Below are positions 7,875-16,199 of a DNA stretch of 64,000 bases, piece after piece (position 1 is the first letter of the stretch; every line of letters begins with the position of its first letter). A program made the position numbers and the translations under genes. This DNA comes from Bacillus sp. DNRA2 (GTDB taxonomy: Bacteria > Bacillota > Bacilli > Bacillales > Cytobacillaceae): NCBI RefSeq assembly GCF_012843265.1, contig NZ_JABAIT010000013.1, forward strand, positions 57,822 to 121,821, given 5' to 3'. Under the pieces are notes generated by a model that saw only the letters and a list, made by a program, of their open reading frames with translations, had not been told where the DNA came from and searched no databases.

Positions 7875-8408
7875 ATGGATGCGATGTTGAAAATTGGAGA
7901 TCCAGCACCAGATTTTACCTTGCCAGCAACCAAACTGGAAAAAATTTCACTATCAGACTACTATGGTAAAAAGAATCTAGTCGTTGCATTTTATGGTATG
8001 GATTTTACACCGGGATGAATCAAGGAAATTGCCTCTTGGAAAGAGGATTATGAGAAATTTGGACAATTTGGCGCGGATATTTTGGCAATAAGTGTTGATC
8101 ATATTCACTCCCATCGCGTTTTTGAAGCAAGTATGGGAACTTTGCCGTACCCGCTATTATCAGATTGGGATAATAGCACAGTTAAAGCTTATAATGTGTT
8201 TAATCCAAAGGGAGGGACTGCGATACGTTCAGTGTTTGTCGTAAACAAGGATGGATTGCTGACTTACATAAATACTTCATTCAAAGCAGATAATCAACAA
8301 CATTATCAAGCAGTATTTGATGAACTGGAAAAATTAAACGATACTCCGTCAGTAAATATTTGGATGAACCAAGAAAAGAACATGGATTCATCTGAATTCT
8401 TAAATTAA
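7875..8408 (+). CDS. Peroxiredoxin (AhpC/TSA) with in-frame TGA at the catalytic Cys position: probable selenoprotein
   Basis: RBS AAGGGGG lies 7 bases before ATG 7875. The frame runs 177 codons to TAA 8408 if TGA 8016-8018 (codon 48) is read through. Before it: KIGDPAPDFTLPA, then FYGMDFTPG; after it: IKEIASWKEDY, DILAISVDH and AIRSVFVVNKDG with the conserved active-site Arg. In this fold TPG is followed by the peroxidatic cysteine, so TGA replaces exactly that residue. A perfect hairpin (stem 8032-8037/8041-8046, loop GGA) starts 13 bases after the TGA, matching the bacterial SECIS pattern. There is no other cysteine, so it would be a one-Sec enzyme. The alternative is a nonsense-mutated pseudogene, less likely because the rest is intact. 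Confidence 0.8.
8032..8046 (+). promoter_or_regulatory. Candidate bacterial SECIS hairpin
   Basis: CCTCTT (8032-8037), loop GGA (8038-8040), AAGAGG (8041-8046): six perfect pairs. The apical loop begins 19 nt after the TGA codon and its first two bases are G. Bacterial SECIS elements are described as having a G among the first two loop bases and the loop about 16-37 nt downstream of UGA; this fits. SelB recognition is inferred. Confidence 0.65.
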
Positions 8409-8446
8409 AAAAATGCCTTGCGATTTTATTTCGCAAGGTATTTTTA
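8409..8446 (+). terminator. Rho-independent terminator after the peroxiredoxin
   Basis: AAATGCCTTGCGA pairs with TCGCAAGGTATTT, followed by T-rich sequence. Its place directly after the downstream stop shows that the transcript covers the whole read-through frame. Confidence 0.85.
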
Positions 8447-8499
8447 TTTATGGGATTATTTTAATCAATTGTTTATATCAAAACCAAAACCACTATATA

Positions 8500-8799
8500 C
8501 TAATCATTCGTAAGATTTAGCGCTGTTTCAGTAATACTTAAATCCAATTGGAGCTGCTCTTGTAAATTATTAGGATGATACATTCCATTAGCAACCATGT
8601 AATTCGATATGCTTTCATGTGTCGCAACAGCAGTTCGCAATTGCTCACGTAATGAAAATTTGACCTCAGGAGTGGTGCATTCAGTTATTGCGAACGCCAA
8701 ATTTCGTACCCCAGCCTTCGCAGAGATAAGAAAATCCGAGGCAATGACTTGATCGGTCATTCCACCCATTCCCATTAAACTTTTTATCATATTATTCAT
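8500..8799 (-). CDS. Spore coat protein F domain protein (CotF/YraF-like)
   Basis: 99 residues. The helical coat F pattern is visible: VIASDFLISAKAGVRNLAFAITECTTPEVKFSLREQL, then ATHESISNYMVANGMYHP. Its start overlaps the end of the upstream partner by ATGA (8796-8799), so they form a two-gene unit. CotF-domain proteins are forespore or mother-cell products that end in the coat; exact function unknown. A second pair lies divergently at 9162-9750. Confidence 0.85.
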   Translation of the reverse strand: MNNMIKSLMGMGGMTDQVIASDFLISAKAGVRNLAFAITECTTPEVKFSLREQLRTAVATHESISNYMVANGMYHPNNLQEQLQLDLSITETALNLTND

Positions 8800-9002
8800 T
8801 GGATATCACTCCCATCTGTTATAAATTGCTGGAGTCTGCTAATATCCCGAATGCCCGAATCGACATCAGCATTTAAAATTGCTTTTAGTTCAGGATCTTG
8901 TGCTACCTTACCCATTACAAAAGCTTTGGTTAAACATAAATTTTTGAATGTTAACAGTTCATGAATTTCGAGTGTCTCGTGTAAAGCCATGAATTTTGTC
9001 AT
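8796..9002 (-). CDS. Small CotF-partner protein (YraG/YraE-like)
   Basis: 68 residues from ATG 9000-9002, with GGAG 9 bases upstream; an in-frame ATG at 9023 precedes that RBS. The pattern HETLEIHELLTFKNLCLTKAFVMGKVAQDPELKAIL matches the small partner proteins next to CotF-domain genes in the B. subtilis yra region. It shares the HE(T)xxxHExxxFK start with the divergent gene at 9162. Probably a spore coat or outer-layer protein, by context. Confidence 0.8.
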   Translation of the reverse strand: MTKFMALHETLEIHELLTFKNLCLTKAFVMGKVAQDPELKAILNADVDSGIRDISRLQQFITDGSDIQ

Positions 9003-9161
9003 GCGGAAAAACTCCTTTATCATATGATTAATTTCATTGTGTGCAAATAATTAGAAAGCCCTCAAAGAAATATTTGTTATTTTTTCAATCAAGCGAAACT
9101 GAATACTATTACTTAAACATGGCAAATTAACTCTAGATTCTGACAAAAGGGTGGATAAATA

Positions 9162-9371
9162 ATGGAGAATCCTGTGCTTGGTTACCATGAAACGATGGAT
9201 ACACATGAAATGATAAATTTTAAAACAGTCTGTTTAATGAAATCAAAGCTGATGCAAGGTATTTGTTTCGATAATGACCTTAAAGCGTTAATGCAAAAAG
9301 ATGTCCAGCAATCTGTTCAAGCACTTCAGGAATTAAAAGGCTTGTACGAGCAAGCGCGTACTGACTATTAA
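9162..9371 (+). CDS. Small CotF-partner protein (YraG-like)
   Basis: 69 residues, start MENPVLGYHETMDTHEMINF, paralogous to the divergent protein at 8796-9002 (same HET..THE..NFKTVCLMKSKLM core). RBS AAGGGTGG precedes ATG 9162. First gene of a three-gene run with a CotF-domain gene and an alcohol dehydrogenase, as in yraG-yraF-adhB of B. subtilis. Sporulation role by context. Confidence 0.82.
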   Translation: MENPVLGYHETMDTHEMINFKTVCLMKSKLMQGICFDNDLKALMQKDVQQSVQALQELKGLYEQARTDY

Positions 9372-9387
9372 CATAAGGAGAGGTATC

Positions 9388-9750
9388 ATGAACCAGGATT
9401 ATTTAGATCCGAAATACTCAGAGGGCATGCCCAATATGGCTGACTCAGCATTTGCGATGGACTTTTTATTGGGAATTAAAACCGGCATTCGCTACTATGC
9501 GGTTACTTTAACCGAAACAGCAAGTCCAGAGCTTCGGCAAGTTTTATATAAGCAAATGGAGCAGGCTATTGATTTACATAGTGAAGTGACCGAGTTAATG
9601 TTAAACAAGGGTTGGTTATATCCTCACGATGTAAATAAGCAAATTGAGTTAGACATAAAATCAGCAGATATGGCTCTTAGTATTGCCGATATGGAACTGT
9701 TCCCAATTGACACGGACCGACGGGGAACCTTTGCAACACCGAATATTTAG
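9388..9750 (+). CDS. Spore coat protein F domain protein (YraF-like)
   Basis: 120 residues. The coat F helical pair reads DSAFAMDFLLGIKTGIRYYAVTLTETASPELRQVL and LHSEVTELMLNKGWLYPHD; the tail is about 20 residues longer than in the minus-strand paralogue. RBS AAGGAGAGG. It sits 16 bases after its partner and 21 bases before the dehydrogenase, so it is co-transcribed. Confidence 0.85.
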   Translation: MNQDYLDPKYSEGMPNMADSAFAMDFLLGIKTGIRYYAVTLTETASPELRQVLYKQMEQAIDLHSEVTELMLNKGWLYPHDVNKQIELDIKSADMALSIADMELFPIDTDRRGTFATPNI

Positions 9751-9771
9751 CATGTTTGGAGGGAGTTAGCG

Positions 9772-10911
9772 ATGAGAGCAGTAACCTATCAAGGCATAAA
9801 AGACGTTGCCGTAAAAGAGGTACAAGACCCGACGATTCAAAAAGCAGATGATATTATTGTAAAAATCACGAGCTCAGCCATTTGCGGTTCCGATCTTCAT
9901 TTAATTCATGGGATGATTCCTAACACGCCGGAGGATTATGTAATTGGTCATGAACCAATGGGGGTTGTCGAAGAGGTTGGACCTGATGTTACGAAGCTGA
10001 AAAAAGGTGATCGGGTGATTATCCCGTTCAATATGAGTTGCGGTCAATGTTGGTACTGTCAGCATGATTTAACGAGCCAATGCGATAATTCTAACCCTCA
10101 TGGTGAAATGGGTGGCTTTTTAGGGTATTCAGAAACAACGGGGGGATATGCAGGTGGACAAGCTGAATATTTGCGAGTGCCGTATGGAAACTTCACCCCG
10201 TTTAAAATTCCTGAAAATTGCGAAGTAGAGGATGAAAAATTGGTATTGTTAGCAGATGCCGCAGGGACTGCGTATTGGTCAGTTGAAAATGCAGGCGTAA
10301 CAAACGGATCTACAGTCATCATACTTGGATGCGGACCAGTAGGGCTTCTAGCACAAAAATTTGCTTGGTTTAAAGGGGCAAAAAGAGTCATAGCAGTTGA
10401 TTACATTGATTACCGGCTCGAGCATGCAAAACGAACCAATCATGTGGAAATTGTGAATTTTGAAAAGCTTGAAAATGTTGGTGAGTATTTGAAAGAAATC
10501 ACTCAAGGGGGAGCAGACATTGTCATTGATTGTGTGGGAATGGATGGAAAAATGACACCTTTGGAGTATTTGGCCACTGGACTTAAACTTCACGGAGGGT
10601 CAATGGGAGCAATTGTAACGGCAACACAGGCTGTGCGTAAAGGGGGCACTATTCAAATCACTGGTGTTTATGGGATGAGATATAACGCATTTCCGCTAGG
10701 GGATATTTTTCAGCGCAACGTCAACATTCGAACGGGACAAGCACCAGTGATTCCGTATATGCCATTTCTATATGATGTTTTTGCGCAAGGTAAAGTAGAT
10801 CCAAGTGATATTGTCACTCATGTGTTGCCATTAGATGAAGCGAAAATGGGCTATGAGGTCTTTGACACGAAAACCGATGGATGCATTAAGGTCATATTGA
10901 AACCGCATTGA
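9772..10911 (+). CDS. Zinc-dependent alcohol dehydrogenase (AdhB-like)
   Basis: 379 residues, medium-chain dehydrogenase. Catalytic-zinc ligands lie in ICGSDLHLIHG (residues 38-48) and GHEPMGVVEE. The structural-zinc cysteines are in SCGQCWYCQHDLTSQC, and the NAD site is GCGPVGLLAQ. It oxidises alcohols or aldehydes with NAD(P); the substrate is unknown. Third gene of the spore-coat-type operon, as in the B. subtilis yra/adhB cluster. A terminator follows at 10931. Confidence 0.92.
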   Translation: MRAVTYQGIKDVAVKEVQDPTIQKADDIIVKITSSAICGSDLHLIHGMIPNTPEDYVIGHEPMGVVEEVGPDVTKLKKGDRVIIPFNMSCGQCWYCQHDLTSQCDNSNPHGEMGGFLGYSETTGGYAGGQAEYLRVPYGNFTPFKIPENCEVEDEKLVLLADAAGTAYWSVENAGVTNGSTVIILGCGPVGLLAQKFAWFKGAKRVIAVDYIDYRLEHAKRTNHVEIVNFEKLENVGEYLKEITQGGADIVIDCVGMDGKMTPLEYLATGLKLHGGSMGAIVTATQAVRKGGTIQITGVYGMRYNAFPLGDIFQRNVNIRTGQAPVIPYMPFLYDVFAQGKVDPSDIVTHVLPLDEAKMGYEVFDTKTDGCIKVILKPH

Positions 10912-10930
10912 TATAAAAGACTGAATAAAA

Positions 10931-10977
10931 GAAACTGTCTCAGAAGTTGGTTAATGAAACCCTTTTGAGACAGCTTC
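10931..10977 (+). terminator. Rho-independent terminator
   Basis: GAAACTGTCTCAGAAG and CTTTTGAGACAGCTTC form a 16-base stem with minor mismatches, after the alcohol dehydrogenase gene. Confidence 0.75.
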
Positions 10978-11071
10978 CTTGTGTAGTGAGGTTTAATTTT
11001 TCGGTATCAACAGCGTTGTGTTAAAATAATGCTATAAATATTTTTCATATATAGTAAGTGAGGAAAAATAG

Positions 11072-11218
11072 ATGAAAAAGGAAAGCGATTATATACAGGA
11101 ATTTAAGCAAAAGTTATTGGAATTAAAACCTATTGTTCTTTTAGAAAGAAACGAGGAAGAAAGAGAAATCGATTTTCAAAAAAGAAAACTGCAAGCGGAG
11201 GATAGAAGATCGGATTAA
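11072..11218 (+). CDS. Small charged hypothetical protein, 48 residues
   Basis: ATG 11072 with GAGG 9 bases upstream, TAA 11216-11218. Starts MKKESDYIQEFKQKLLELKP; a Glu/Lys/Arg-rich amphipathic helix throughout, no cysteines or membrane segment. It lies 21 bases before the TPR-like gene and likely shares its transcript. No family recognised. Confidence 0.6.
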   Translation: MKKESDYIQEFKQKLLELKPIVLLERNEEEREIDFQKRKLQAEDRRSD

Positions 11219-11239
11219 TAAAGGTAGAGAGGGATTGTG

Positions 11240-11857
11240 ATGAATCAGCAGGAATCGTATAATCTTGCGGTTGATTATATGAAGGATGAATTATTTGATG
11301 AGGCATTGATTATCCTTGAGAACATGGTGAACGAAAATGTCACATTTGATCAGGCAAGGTGGGTGACTGGATTAGCCTATGTATTTACTGGATACCCAGC
11401 CAAGGCTTTACAGATATGGTCTGAAATAACAGATAAGTACTGCAATGGGGTCATGCAGGCAATGGAAACCGTTGAAGCAAAGCTTCCGCTTTATCAGAAG
11501 ATTTATCAAACTTATAATGACGCACTCATGCATGTTTTTAATAGTGATTATCAGAGGGCAGCTATCCTATTTGAAGAAACAATCGGATTAAGGTGGGAAG
11601 TACCACTTCCTGTCGAATGTTATCAGGGTTACATATTAACGAAAATCATCGTTGGCGATGAGAAGTTGGCTTTTGATGAAATGATTAATCTCCCTGCGTA
11701 TATTCGAAAGCGTCTCGTTATCCAAGAATTAGGCGAGGAGTTGCATCATTATTTAGCAGAATATCGAAATTCGAAAGCAATTTTCACTGACAAAATCAGA
11801 CGAAGATCAAACATGCTCGACCTTTTTAAGCGATGGCTCCAAAACACACTGAGGTGA
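11240..11857 (+). CDS. TPR-like helical protein
   Basis: 205 residues from ATG 11240 (GAGAGGG 6-7 bases upstream; a GTG three bases earlier is less likely). Helical repeats resemble tetratricopeptides: YNLAVDYMKDELFDEALIIL, then ARWVTGLAYVFTGYPAKALQIW. The second half keeps helical spacing with weaker consensus. Predicted cytoplasmic protein-protein adaptor with no catalytic motif. It sits 6 bases before the DUF6508 gene. Confidence 0.75.
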   Translation: MNQQESYNLAVDYMKDELFDEALIILENMVNENVTFDQARWVTGLAYVFTGYPAKALQIWSEITDKYCNGVMQAMETVEAKLPLYQKIYQTYNDALMHVFNSDYQRAAILFEETIGLRWEVPLPVECYQGYILTKIIVGDEKLAFDEMINLPAYIRKRLVIQELGEELHHYLAEYRNSKAIFTDKIRRRSNMLDLFKRWLQNTLR

Positions 11858-11863
11858 TTAGAA

Positions 11864-12253
11864 ATGTCTAATTACGATGAAATTATTGCCTACATACCAT
11901 ATTTTAATCAAGAAAACCCAAACTTCTGTAAATGGACAACTGGTCAAGATACCGTAGATGGCAGTTTAATATTACCTTATCCTGAATATGACCGTGAGTT
12001 TACTCACTTCATCGATGCCGTCCATGATGCTCAATTATTGAATGGTAATTATTTTGAAATCATAAATGAAAGGGTTCCTGATAAGAAATACCGGGCTGCG
12101 ATATCTGCAGCAGACGTAGAGTTACTATCAGCCATATTAACCTATTATGTCCGCGCTGAGCGTTATTGTGATGGTGCGTGGGAGACCGCCTATCAGGAAC
12201 AGATATTCTTAAAGATTTTATTAAGATTAAAGGAATTAGTAGATATCCATTAA
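11864..12253 (+). CDS. DUF6508 family protein
   Basis: 129 residues. The sequence pattern fits DUF6508: YDEIIAYIPYF, then DREFTHFIDAVHDAQLL and a final AERYCDGAWETAYQEQIFLKILLRLKE helix. Function unknown. RBS GAGGTG; co-transcribed with the TPR-like gene and closed by the terminator at 12252. Confidence 0.75.
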   Translation: MSNYDEIIAYIPYFNQENPNFCKWTTGQDTVDGSLILPYPEYDREFTHFIDAVHDAQLLNGNYFEIINERVPDKKYRAAISAADVELLSAILTYYVRAERYCDGAWETAYQEQIFLKILLRLKELVDIH

Positions 12254-12286
12254 AAAACTTGGTTGATAATTCAACCAAGTTTTTTG
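12252..12286 (+). terminator. Rho-independent terminator
   Basis: AAAAAACTTGGTTGA / TCAACCAAGTTTTTT, a perfect 15-bp stem with loop TAAT. It starts at the TAA of the DUF6508 gene and also faces the convergent YvbH-like gene. Confidence 0.9.
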
Positions 12287-12294
12287 TCGAGAGT

Positions 12295-12912
12295 CTAATT
12301 ATTAATGTATTTTTCAAACACTTTGCCAAAGTCTTTTTCATGATACTGATCGCGAACTTGAGTTAGCCATTTGAAGCCAAATTCTGTGAGTTCCTGATAT
12401 GAAGTTGCTAAATTTGTTTGTACATCAGTACGAGAATTTTGGAGGATATTATTCGCCTTATCAAGACTTAATTCAGCCATTCGCGTGATTACTGTATTTT
12501 CATGGGTAATTTCTGAAATTCGCGTTAACGATTTATAAAGATCCTTAAGTTTTTCAATTTGGTTTTTCTGAACATCAATATCAAATTGTACTTCACCCAT
12601 CTTGAATTTGATTTCAACATCAAGATCAATTTTTCCAGCTGTTTCAAGCAAAACGTTCGAAATGCGATGCCGGGAATAAGGATAGCGCTTTAATGTCCGT
12701 TTAGACGAAACGGCACTTTCGCCATCTACATGAATCAATGCTAAGTTAGTAAAGCAATATTCATCCTTTTTCGTTTTGATCAGGAAGTAAATCTTTTCTT
12801 GATCTTCATGCATCACGTAATCATCAGCATCTGCTTTATCATAATCTGATGGGTCAATAATTTTTCCGATATCTGATAAACCTAGTGCATCTGCAGCAAT
12901 TTTTTTAAACAT
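12295..12912 (-). CDS. YvbH-like bacterial PH domain protein
   Basis: 205 residues. The N-terminal half is a bacterial PH domain (IYFLIKTKKDEYCFTNLALI, then RTLKRYPYSRHRISNVLLET). The C-terminal half is the helical YvbH oligomerisation extension. The same length and start (MFKKIAADALGLSDIG) are known from B. subtilis YvbH. Probably a cytoplasmic oligomer; physiological role unknown. RBS GGAGAGG. Confidence 0.85.
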   Translation of the reverse strand: MFKKIAADALGLSDIGKIIDPSDYDKADADDYVMHEDQEKIYFLIKTKKDEYCFTNLALIHVDGESAVSSKRTLKRYPYSRHRISNVLLETAGKIDLDVEIKFKMGEVQFDIDVQKNQIEKLKDLYKSLTRISEITHENTVITRMAELSLDKANNILQNSRTDVQTNLATSYQELTEFGFKWLTQVRDQYHEKDFGKVFEKYINN

Positions 12913-13006
12913 AAAATCCCGTCCTCTCCTTAAGTATCCTCAATCATTCTATGATTCTGGTTATTTTTGCTATTCGTAAAATAAATCGACACAACGACTT
13001 GGAAGT

Positions 13007-13603
13007 TTATCCGATTTGTAAAATAGGATGGGTCGATGGATAATGAAAATATTGCCGAACAGCAAGTGAAATTCCTTTGGCAATGTTGTTTGCCATCGTA
13101 TAAATCAGGTGAAGATCAGAAAATAGTAATTCCGTTTCTAAATCACAGTCATTTTTGACAACTACACCCATCACACTGCAATCACCAATCGGTGGGAGGT
13201 CAGATCCAAGTCCCTTACCAGGCTTAATGTGCCCATTTTGGACAACAATCGAATTGATCGTATTATCATTGCCAAGTACACTATCAATAGCCACGACAAA
13301 GGAATGACCGGGTAGTGAAAGTTTGGAGATTTCTGATTCAATCGATATACAATCTAACGGAAGTTTAAGATTCCCAAATACGGTTAAGTGGTTTGGGAAT
13401 AAATCATCTAGAAGGGTGCCAACAAAAGGACCAAGACTATCACCACTTATTCGGTTTGAGCCAATTCCCGCAACATAAATGTGCTCAGTCCCTTCTGGAA
13501 TGAGGGAATATAAGGCATCCCTTATCAAAAGGGGGCTGAGACGGTGATTGTATGGTATGAATGATGAAACTTTGCTTGAGAACTGGTCCATCTGATTGCG
13601 CAT
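13007..13603 (-). CDS. yyaC: Spore protease YyaC family protein
   Basis: 198 residues. HIYVAGIGSNRISGDSLGPFVGTLL and FVVAIDSVLG match YyaC/GPR-related proteins with a hydrogenase-maturation-protease-like fold; the acidic residues in GDSLGP and AIDSVLG are the likely metal or catalytic sites. B. subtilis YyaC is sporulation-associated; the peptidase role is inferred by family. RBS GGGGAA upstream of ATG 13603. Confidence 0.85.
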   Translation of the reverse strand: MRNQMDQFSSKVSSFIPYNHRLSPLLIRDALYSLIPEGTEHIYVAGIGSNRISGDSLGPFVGTLLDDLFPNHLTVFGNLKLPLDCISIESEISKLSLPGHSFVVAIDSVLGNDNTINSIVVQNGHIKPGKGLGSDLPPIGDCSVMGVVVKNDCDLETELLFSDLHLIYTMANNIAKGISLAVRQYFHYPSTHPILQIG

Positions 13604-13717
13604 GACGATTCCCCTTGTTAATTAATCGAAGGTTGCTGCTGATTAAATATTCAGCATAACATGTCTATATTCCTTCCTAATTTAGAAATTCCATATATTG
13701 TTACGGAGATGAAACAA

Positions 13718-14317
13718 TTGAGTAGACAATTTGTAAAATGGTACGATTTTTTTATGAACCCTCTTGAGAAGGGAAAATTCAAGGCGATCCGGAAAGATTT
13801 ATTGAAAGAGGCTAGGGGAAAGGTACTTGAAATAGGATCGGGGACCGGAGTTAATTTCCCATTATATGAAATTGATCTTGCTGAAGCTGTTTATGCGATT
13901 GAGCCAAATCCGGCAATGATAGAAAAATCATTCATAAAAAAGCAAAAAGCAGCAGTCCCAATCGAAATTGTGGGTGTTGGTGCAGAACAGCTGCCGTTTA
14001 TGGATAACTGCTTCGATACTGTTGTCGCAACTCTTGTATTTTGTACGATTCCGAATGTGGATTCAGCGCTAAACGAGATTAAACGAGTCCTGAAACCAGG
14101 AGGTAAAATCCTATTCTTTGAACATGTAAAAATGGAGAATCGTTTCTTAGCTCAATTACAGGACTGGTTAACCCCAGCCTGGAAACGAATTTGCGATGGG
14201 TGCTGTTTAAATCGCAATACAATTAAACTTTTGAAATCTCACAGTTTGGAAATCACGGAAAAGAAAGACTATTACAAAGGCCTTTTTGTCATAATTAAAG
14301 CAACAAAACCACTATGA
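13718..14317 (+). CDS. Class I SAM-dependent methyltransferase
   Basis: 199 residues from TTG 13718, chosen because GGAG lies 9 bases upstream and homologues begin near (M)SRQFVKWYDFFMNPLEKG; the longer frame from ATG 13661 has no RBS. The SAM motif is VLEIGSGTGVNFPLY; the acidic loop is AIEPNPAMIE, then AEQLPFMDNCFDTVV and LKPGGKILFFEHV. It resembles small YcgJ-like/phospholipid methyltransferases; substrate unknown. It ends in a terminator shared with the convergent membrane gene. Confidence 0.82.
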   Translation: MSRQFVKWYDFFMNPLEKGKFKAIRKDLLKEARGKVLEIGSGTGVNFPLYEIDLAEAVYAIEPNPAMIEKSFIKKQKAAVPIEIVGVGAEQLPFMDNCFDTVVATLVFCTIPNVDSALNEIKRVLKPGGKILFFEHVKMENRFLAQLQDWLTPAWKRICDGCCLNRNTIKLLKSHSLEITEKKDYYKGLFVIIKATKPL

Positions 14318-14339
14318 ATAAATTCATTGTGGTTTTGTG
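14303..14339. terminator. Bidirectional terminator
   Basis: ACAAAACCAC pairs with GTGGTTTTGT around an inner GAAT/ATTC stem; A and T runs on both sides serve the methyltransferase and the convergent gene ending at 14348. Confidence 0.8.
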
Positions 14340-14347
14340 TTAAATGG

Positions 14348-16021
14348 TTATTTTAATCCTTCAATAATAACTTTTTTTGCAGGGAGAAAGTCCTCTTCGG
14401 TATCCATGTAGGTTACCTTGACGACGTCACCTTCTTTTAAGTAAATCGCAAGTGGGCTATTTTCGGAGGAGATTGTATAGTTCTTGTTATTATCCAAAAG
14501 GAAACTAACAATCGTAAATTCTCCTGATTTCTCCTTATATACACGAATAACAGTGCCATTCGCATGTTTTTCGTCTGCCTTCGAACTACCCTTAACAGTG
14601 CTTCCACCACGCTGCAGGGCTGTTTTGTATTGCTTTAATGCTTCATTCGGTGTGCTAGCATAAACAGAAATCTCTGGGTTAGCCGCCGAGACAATGAAGT
14701 AATTTTGCAAAAATCCATTTGTATCCAAAACTGGTGAGAGCCAGCTAGCTTCGCCGTAGAAGTTATAAAGCACTGGCATTGCACCAAACCATTTCTTCTC
14801 AATGAATTTCTTCTCAATTATTTGCAAGGCACCTTGTGAATCCATATACGATTCTTCCATGTTACCGGTATAATAGGTCGCCTCACCGGTGCGTGCATTA
14901 GTTAATGAGTAACCGAGCATGGAATCGACGCCTTCTTTAGGGCTTGTAAAATCAGTAAAATAATACATTTCTCCATTTTCATCAAAAATCGGACTTACAT
15001 TGGCTTCAGTTCCTTCATCAGATGGCAATTTTACATCGGATTTGCCAAACTTGCTATTCCAGAACCCATGAATGTAATTTCCAAAATAGCTATTTTGTAA
15101 ACTGACGACTTCTGGAGATACTGCTCCATCAATGAAATCGGGTACTTTATCTAAAGTGTAGGAATCTGTTTTTCCAGTTTTCGGATCGACCATGACAATT
15201 CCTTTTCCTTCAAACCCATTTCGAGCCGAAATGAATTCTCCATATGATCGAATGTAATATGGTTTTCCGTCTTCGTCTATCTCAAGCTGAACATCACCAT
15301 AATAAATCGCGTTTGGATAGTTCATTCGCATATGTCGTTCAATATTTTTATTGAAAAATGAAGAAGGTGTGTAGCTCATTTCTGCTTTAATAAACTTTGG
15401 ATTTGCTGAGGAATCGGTTGCACTAATCATAAAGTAGCCTGGTGTTACGTCACCGTTCATCCATTTAAAGAAACCAGAAAACTCTACAGGTGCAATATAT
15501 ACATATTTTCCATCGATTTTTTGAATTTGCAGATTTCCTAATTCGTAATAGCTTGTGTTCGGTACTTGACCGAATGCTTTTTTCATTTTATTACGGGCAA
15601 ATTGCGGTGGAACGCTTGCAGGTGTTTCTTTTTCATCAAAGGTTTCGATTTCAACTTTCTGTGTCATTTTTGCAGAATCAAATTTTTCATTGGAATTAAA
15701 AATAAAGGCGGTTAGGAAATACACGCCTAAGGCAAGGCTTGCTAAAAATACGATGCCTTTGATTTTTTGTTCAAAGCCGTTCGAGAAAATAGTCCCAATC
15801 AACGAAAGGATGATGACCGGAGCCCACAGAATCGTGAAGTTTCGATCTAGATTAGTAACATAAAACGTTGCAGTAATGAGAATGAAGAAAACAATAATGG
15901 CTCCAAGCAGAAAGGTTGCAGTCGGTTTTTTTGCTGCCTTCGATTTTCCACTCGAAAATGGAATGAGTAATAGCGAAAATATTAGACTGGCAATAAGCGA
16001 AAAAAGAAAAATATTTCCCAT
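14348..16021 (-). CDS. Membrane protein with large extracytoplasmic domain, function unknown
   Basis: 557 residues. Four hydrophobic helices in the first ~110 residues (LFSLIASLIFSLLLIPF, FLLGAIIVFFILITATFY, LWAPVIILSLIGTIF, KGIVFLASLALGVYFLTAF) precede about 440 soluble residues. Those contain repeated Tyr/Gly-rich beta elements (IDGKYVYIAPVEFSGF, DENGEMYYFTDFTSP, DEDGKPYYIRSYGEF), suggesting a propeller-like or multi-PepSY fold. No catalytic motif is seen. It stands alone, with an A/T-rich promoter region upstream. Confidence 0.75.
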   Translation of the reverse strand: MGNIFLFSLIASLIFSLLLIPFSSGKSKAAKKPTATFLLGAIIVFFILITATFYVTNLDRNFTILWAPVIILSLIGTIFSNGFEQKIKGIVFLASLALGVYFLTAFIFNSNEKFDSAKMTQKVEIETFDEKETPASVPPQFARNKMKKAFGQVPNTSYYELGNLQIQKIDGKYVYIAPVEFSGFFKWMNGDVTPGYFMISATDSSANPKFIKAEMSYTPSSFFNKNIERHMRMNYPNAIYYGDVQLEIDEDGKPYYIRSYGEFISARNGFEGKGIVMVDPKTGKTDSYTLDKVPDFIDGAVSPEVVSLQNSYFGNYIHGFWNSKFGKSDVKLPSDEGTEANVSPIFDENGEMYYFTDFTSPKEGVDSMLGYSLTNARTGEATYYTGNMEESYMDSQGALQIIEKKFIEKKWFGAMPVLYNFYGEASWLSPVLDTNGFLQNYFIVSAANPEISVYASTPNEALKQYKTALQRGGSTVKGSSKADEKHANGTVIRVYKEKSGEFTIVSFLLDNNKNYTISSENSPLAIYLKEGDVVKVTYMDTEEDFLPAKKVIIEGLK

Positions 16022-16155
16022 AAAAATTCTCCTTCTGAAATGTCATAGTTTTATGTACGATTCATCTTGCAGAAAGTTTCAAGAACATAGTATTTATTCA
16101 TTATAAGTTTAATTCGTTAAAAGGCGAAGAAATGAAGAAAAAATATGAGAATAAA

Positions 16156-16199
16156 TAAAAGCTTGCTTCCACTCTATAGGAGTTGAGGCAAGCTTTTTT
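16156..16199. terminator. Terminator for the GGDEF gene
   Basis: AAAAGCTTGC and GCAAGCTTTTTT form a 10-bp stem; on the minus strand the stem is followed by T-rich sequence. Confidence 0.75.

Noticed and set aside
7875..8408. Peroxiredoxin as a simple nonsense-mutated pseudogene
   Set aside because: Not excluded, but the TGA is at the one codon where selenocysteine makes sense, a SECIS-like hairpin follows at the right distance, and everything else including the terminator is intact.
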